From Oncomelania hupensis (taxonomy: Eukaryota; Mollusca; Gastropoda; Littorinimorpha; Pomatiopsidae), in NCBI GenBank assembly GCA_036898135.1, contig CM072511.1, forward strand, positions 25,392,968 through 25,456,967: a DNA stretch of 64,000 nt, written 5' to 3'. This document shows, piece after piece, positions 57,918 to 64,000 of this stretch (its first letter is position 1; each line of letters opens with the position of its first letter). The notes beneath the pieces are model-generated. The model was not told the DNA's origin, made no database searches, and was given only the letters and a program-made list of their open reading frames with translations. The translations under genes and the position numbers were made by a program.

Positions 57918-58720
57918 GGTGGAGGGGGGAGAGGGGGGTGAGTGAAGCAAGAGAGACAAAGCAAACAAAAACTTTTAACCTCTCTGGCCATTGACATTGT
58001 TAGGTCCAAAACTGTGAAACAGGTTGATCATCGCGGAGTTGATCATCGTTGATGGTTTGATTGATGAAAGATACATCCACACGTTACTGTCTCTGGCTTT
58101 TTTTTTATCCACACATCGAATACATTATTGCACATCCAAGTCAGTAACAACACATATCGAAGAAATCCATAGCGTCTTTTCGCAGAAATATTATAGTTCT
58201 CGTTCGTTTTCCTAATTTTAGTTTTTTTTTCAAAACCACCTATGCGTCCATAACAAGAAACACAATATCTTTGTGTGAATAAGCCACGAGATCCGATTTG
58301 CTTTGTACTCGTCCAGTACTTTCTCAAGCTGTTGAGAGAAAAAATGCACAGTTCCAATTTTTTAAACTAATAGTTTTATCGCGCCATATTAACCGTAAAA
58401 CAAAAAGAAATTAAAAAAAATTGTAATAAATTTATTTTTTAAAACAACAACCTAGAACTGTTTCGATCTTTTTTCTTTTTTTTTGTGTTGTTGTAATTAT
58501 TTAGCGAGATACAGCGAGTTTGTCCTTTGTGATTTTGTTGAAAATGTGACCTTCAAGAAAGCATCGTCACTTCTGTTGCAAGTTCCTTCTTTTTAATTCC
58601 AGAAAACACTGTTTTATTCTGCCACCCTCCCAAGCCCATCTTCACAAAAAACAACAACACAAACACTGTATCTGTCATTTCTGGTTATATTTTCAAGGGG
58701 AGATAAAAATGGAACTCTCT

Positions 58721-58762
<42 letters not shown>

Positions 58763-59838
58763 TGTCTAAGTTGTTTGGTTGGTTGGTTGGTTGGTTGTTC
58801 AAAAAACGGATGCCATGCCTCGAGTGAACTTCTTGATTGGAAAACTAGGTTCTAAAACATCCAAACGACAAAGGATCATACTTTTGTTATTCTTTCTGTT
58901 CACCCACCACCCCCCTCCCTCTCTTTCGCTCTCTGGCATGGTTTTAAGACTTTCACTTCACAAAAGTTTGACAACCAAGGACACAATTTACGCTCGGTGA
59001 ACGAGACTTTCAAATGATGAAAAACGAATACTGCAACTATATTAAGGCTGCATTGAATATTATTAAACTTATACACCCAATGCCTGCTTTCAAAATACTC
59101 AACATTTGAACAGAACGCGAAACTATTTAAGACTGTAGTGATCCAGCATAGCAAAATAACTCGTTCATATTTAGTTAGGTCACAGTAGCACAATTACAAG
59201 CCTGTTCGTATTGTTACAATGACACAATCACCGGTTTCTTTCCGCTATATATAATACATTGAAGCTCTACCACCGTTGACAGGTTGAAGAAAGCTCGAAG
59301 CATAACAGAAGTTCCACTATTCAAACGACTTCCGCGATCCGCTGTACAATCACGGTGCAAAAAAAAAAAAAGCACATTGTAGACGCTCAAATCTAATTAT
59401 AAACTAAGTTTACACATCCTCAAAATATGTAAGCGCAAATCTATTATTTTAAATTACTTTTCTTACACAATACAAACAATTTGCAAACAAAATGTAATTA
59501 AACTCGATTGAATATCATTGCCACATAACGCCGTGGCTCAGGAAATATAGGCGGGCTTTTATAGTATATAAATACCTCATTGTAGCTCTTTTAAAACTAA
59601 AATGTAAAAAAAGAAGTGCGTTTCTATGCTTGAAAGTAGCTTGCGTTAAGGATTTTTTTTTTTACTTTCTATAACGGTGAAGCTTAAAAGAACTAAAGGG
59701 TCTACGGTAGCCTTTTGTTGTATCTTTCTCTGGCTCGGATCTATTACCTCCCACCCTTTTTTTTCTCAAAAACTCTTTCCTTCTTTTTTATACCATCCCT
59801 GGATTGGCTTACATGATTTGAAAAGCTGCCATTGACTC
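57917..59838. other. No gene seen; (CA)n and (TTGG)n
   Basis: (CA)n is at 58728-58754 and (TTGG)n at 58774-58796. The rest is AT-rich unique sequence without coding signal. Confidence 0.55.
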
Positions 59839-60259
<421 letters not shown>

Positions 60260-60271
60260 TACACCATTCAC

Positions 60272-60571
60272 CATTGGGGTGTCGGATAGTGCAGTGGTTG
60301 GAGCACTCGCTACTGTGTCGAAAGTGAAGCTCCGTCCGGTGCGGTTAGCACTTGGATGGGTGACCGCTAAGGTGTGAAGCGACAAACAACAACGCCCCCA
60401 GTTGACTCAACTGTGATTGAGTACCTACTCTCTTGAGGGTGGGGAAGGTAAAGCAGCGAGGGAGAGAGTTGGGCATCACCCTCATTACGCTGGCCCAAGA
60501 TAAGTGTGATCTCCAACATCACGCTCCCCTACGGCCACAAGGCTATGGGACTACCTTTACCTTTACCTTTT
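60272..60571 (+). mobile_element. Intact SINE with tRNA-like and 5S-rRNA-like promoter parts, 12-bp TSD
   Basis: The TSD TACACCATTCAC is exact at 60260-60271 and 60572-60583. The head has a box-A-like TAGTGCAGTGG (60288-60298). It is followed by a 5S-like region ending GGTTAGCACTTGGATGGG, TGACCGC (60343-60367), which matches the 5S rRNA internal promoter (GGTTAGTACTTGGATGGGAGACCGC) at 23 of 25 bases, with upstream CGAAAGTGAAGC resembling the 5S A-box region. The body ends in a TTTACCTTTACCTTT tail, as in LINE-mobilised SINEs. Length 300 bp. Confidence 0.88.
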
Positions 60572-60583
60572 TACACCATTCAC

Positions 60584-61355
60584 ACAATACTGAACATAAA
60601 CAAATTAAACAGTACGCACAATTTTATTCTGTACCCATCCATAATGCATAGTGTTTTTAAACATATTAGAAATAAAACAAGTGTTTAGCAAGTCTATAAT
60701 AACTCAAACACATAATAATATATCAAGAACATGGCCTGAATCAATCATTTTTCTAAAATAAACCCTATCATAATGCCCCTTCCCTCCCCCCCCCCCCCTC
60801 TTAAATCCCTCGTCCGTCAAGTAATCTTTTGTTTAATTGCAAGCAGCTACATCAGCTCAGTTCAAATAGTCAAACAAAGATTACAAACCTAAAACAAAAG
60901 TTTCATTAGGTAGTTTTCAGTCCTAATAATCAAGCTTTAATAATTCCCCGATTCTCCACTCCCTTCCGCACGTCGAATAAATCTGTCGCGTCACAGGTGT
61001 AAATCAAAATAACATGTCATTTTGCTCTGTAAAGTTTAAATAAACACAAATATCAAAGCAAATACTAATTACTAGTAATTTGGTAAATAGTCCTCATGTT
61101 CATTTCCTAAAAGACAAACCAACAATAATAAATACTGAGAACATAGTCAACTTGTCATGCTAGTAATATTGAATGCAGGCCAGACTACTTACCTTTTCAA
61201 CCACCCCACCCCACCTCCACCCAACAAAATATACTACTGAAATATTTTCCACACTCCTACTGTAATTCTTTCACTGATATCGCCTTTTCAACCTTTACCT
61301 AAATCTATGCAAGTAGAATGACGGATTATTAAAGACACGCCAATAGCGAAGAGGC
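60584..61355. other. No gene seen
   Basis: AT-rich with C-runs at 60786-60798. No supported ORF. Confidence 0.5.
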
Positions 61356-61577
61356 CTACAAACATGAATCATTGAATGAAAACAAACAGTATCGTTTAAT
61401 AACGGGATCAAGCTTCTGCTCGTCAGAATCATAATCCTCATCACAGTTCCCACTGGCACCATCATAAAAATAGTCTGAAAGCAGGTCTTGGAGCTCTTCA
61501 GAAGCAAAACCGGGTCGATTCAAGGCCCTAGCTACTCTAGCAGACGACACATCTACTGACGCTGGAGACGAAGCCAT
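61356..61577 (-). CDS. Small acidic ORF of unknown function (73 codons from MASSPAS)
   Basis: The minus ORF starts at ATG 61575-61577 and encodes MASSPASVDVSSARVARALN, a leucine-rich stretch (ELQDLLSDYFYDG) and an acidic run (CDEDYDSDEQ) before a stop. A longer start ten codons upstream (MTDSFWKPEV) exists. ACCGGAAGT, a consensus ETS site, lies 1 base before the ATG (61579-61587), as in many TATA-less start regions. I do not recognise the family. It could be a first exon, the N-terminus of a transposon-derived protein, or chance. It shows no resemblance to HDAC N-termini. Confidence 0.35.
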   Translation of the reverse strand: MASSPASVDVSSARVARALNRPGFASEELQDLLSDYFYDGASGNCDEDYDSDEQKLDPVIKRYCLFSFNDSCL

Positions 61578-61607
61578 CACTTCCGGTTTCCAAAAAGAAT
61601 CGGTCAC

Positions 61608-62302
<695 letters not shown>

Positions 62303-62309
62303 TTTTTTT

Positions 62310-62352
62310 GTCCCCTATACGCAATGTGTCCGGGTCGTTAATTTACATAAGC
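62310..62352 (+). mobile_element. Retroelement core fragment (shared with 27495-27575)
   Basis: Reads cccctatacgcaatgtgtcc, gggtcgttaatttac, matching the reverse complement of 27528-27562 with few changes. Confidence 0.55.
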
Positions 62353-62426
62353 AAAGCATTTTTATATATGTGTGTGTGGGTGTGTGTGTGTAGATAGATA
62401 CTTGTAGATATAAAAACAAAAAAAGG

Positions 62427-64000
<1,574 letters not shown>

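Noticed and set aside
60330..60370. 5S rRNA gene
   Set aside because: Only the internal promoter region matches; it is embedded in a 300-bp SINE with TSDs.

Overview
This window is eukaryotic: long AT-rich introns, GT-AG splice sites, many microsatellites, and decayed LINEs and SINEs. The LINE and SINE families, as I recall them, are typical of lophotrochozoans, and a mollusc (most likely a gastropod) is my best guess. I could run no search, so that assignment is an inference.

The one clear host gene is on the minus strand: a class IIa histone deacetylase (HDAC4/5/7/9 type). Seven exons spread over about 41 kb are phase-compatible and encode about 275 residues of the N-terminal regulatory half. 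In gene order they are at 48365-48522, 32914-32976, 14750-14864, 13952-14069, 13583-13701, 10704-10844 and 7437-7546. They cover the glutamine-rich coiled coil, the MEF2-binding segment, the SSLDQSSPP block, the first 14-3-3 site (RKTASEP) with the basic region after it, and a Ser/Gly/Pro-rich linker. The first exons should lie to the right (coordinates above 48522, probably beyond the window). The deacetylase domain should lie to the left of position 1. Two exons (48365-48522 and 32914-32976) end in near-identical coiled-coil segments. The smaller is exactly 63 nt, phase 0 at both ends, and looks like an exon duplication.

Everything else lies inside or beside this gene's introns. The left part (1-7436) holds GAA/GA microsatellites, a LINE fragment and a 1-kb GAA array with a higher-order period of about 185 bp. 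At 7547-14749 the exons are closely spaced and the introns carry an intact tRNA-derived SINE with 11-bp target-site duplications (TSDs) and a 29/29/27-bp minisatellite. The 18-kb intron at 14865-32913 holds an antisense LINE (21353-24637) interrupted by a 0.58-kb non-autonomous element with a 13-bp TSD. The 15-kb intron at 32977-48364 holds large GATA/TATC and other microsatellite arrays, a LINE 3' end and TGACCTTGACC-type repeats. To the right of 48522 there is a nearly complete but broken CR1/L2-like LINE (52235-55440, minus), more copies of the 0.58-kb element, and a SINE that joins tRNA-like and 5S rRNA-like promoter parts between 12-bp TSDs (60272-60571).

I saw no rRNA genes, intact tRNA genes, CRISPR arrays or prokaryotic-type operons. 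Most long open frames are translations of microsatellites. The most useful leads are the duplicated coiled-coil exon, the captured-fragment GAA higher-order array, and the 0.58-kb and 5S/tRNA retroelement families.
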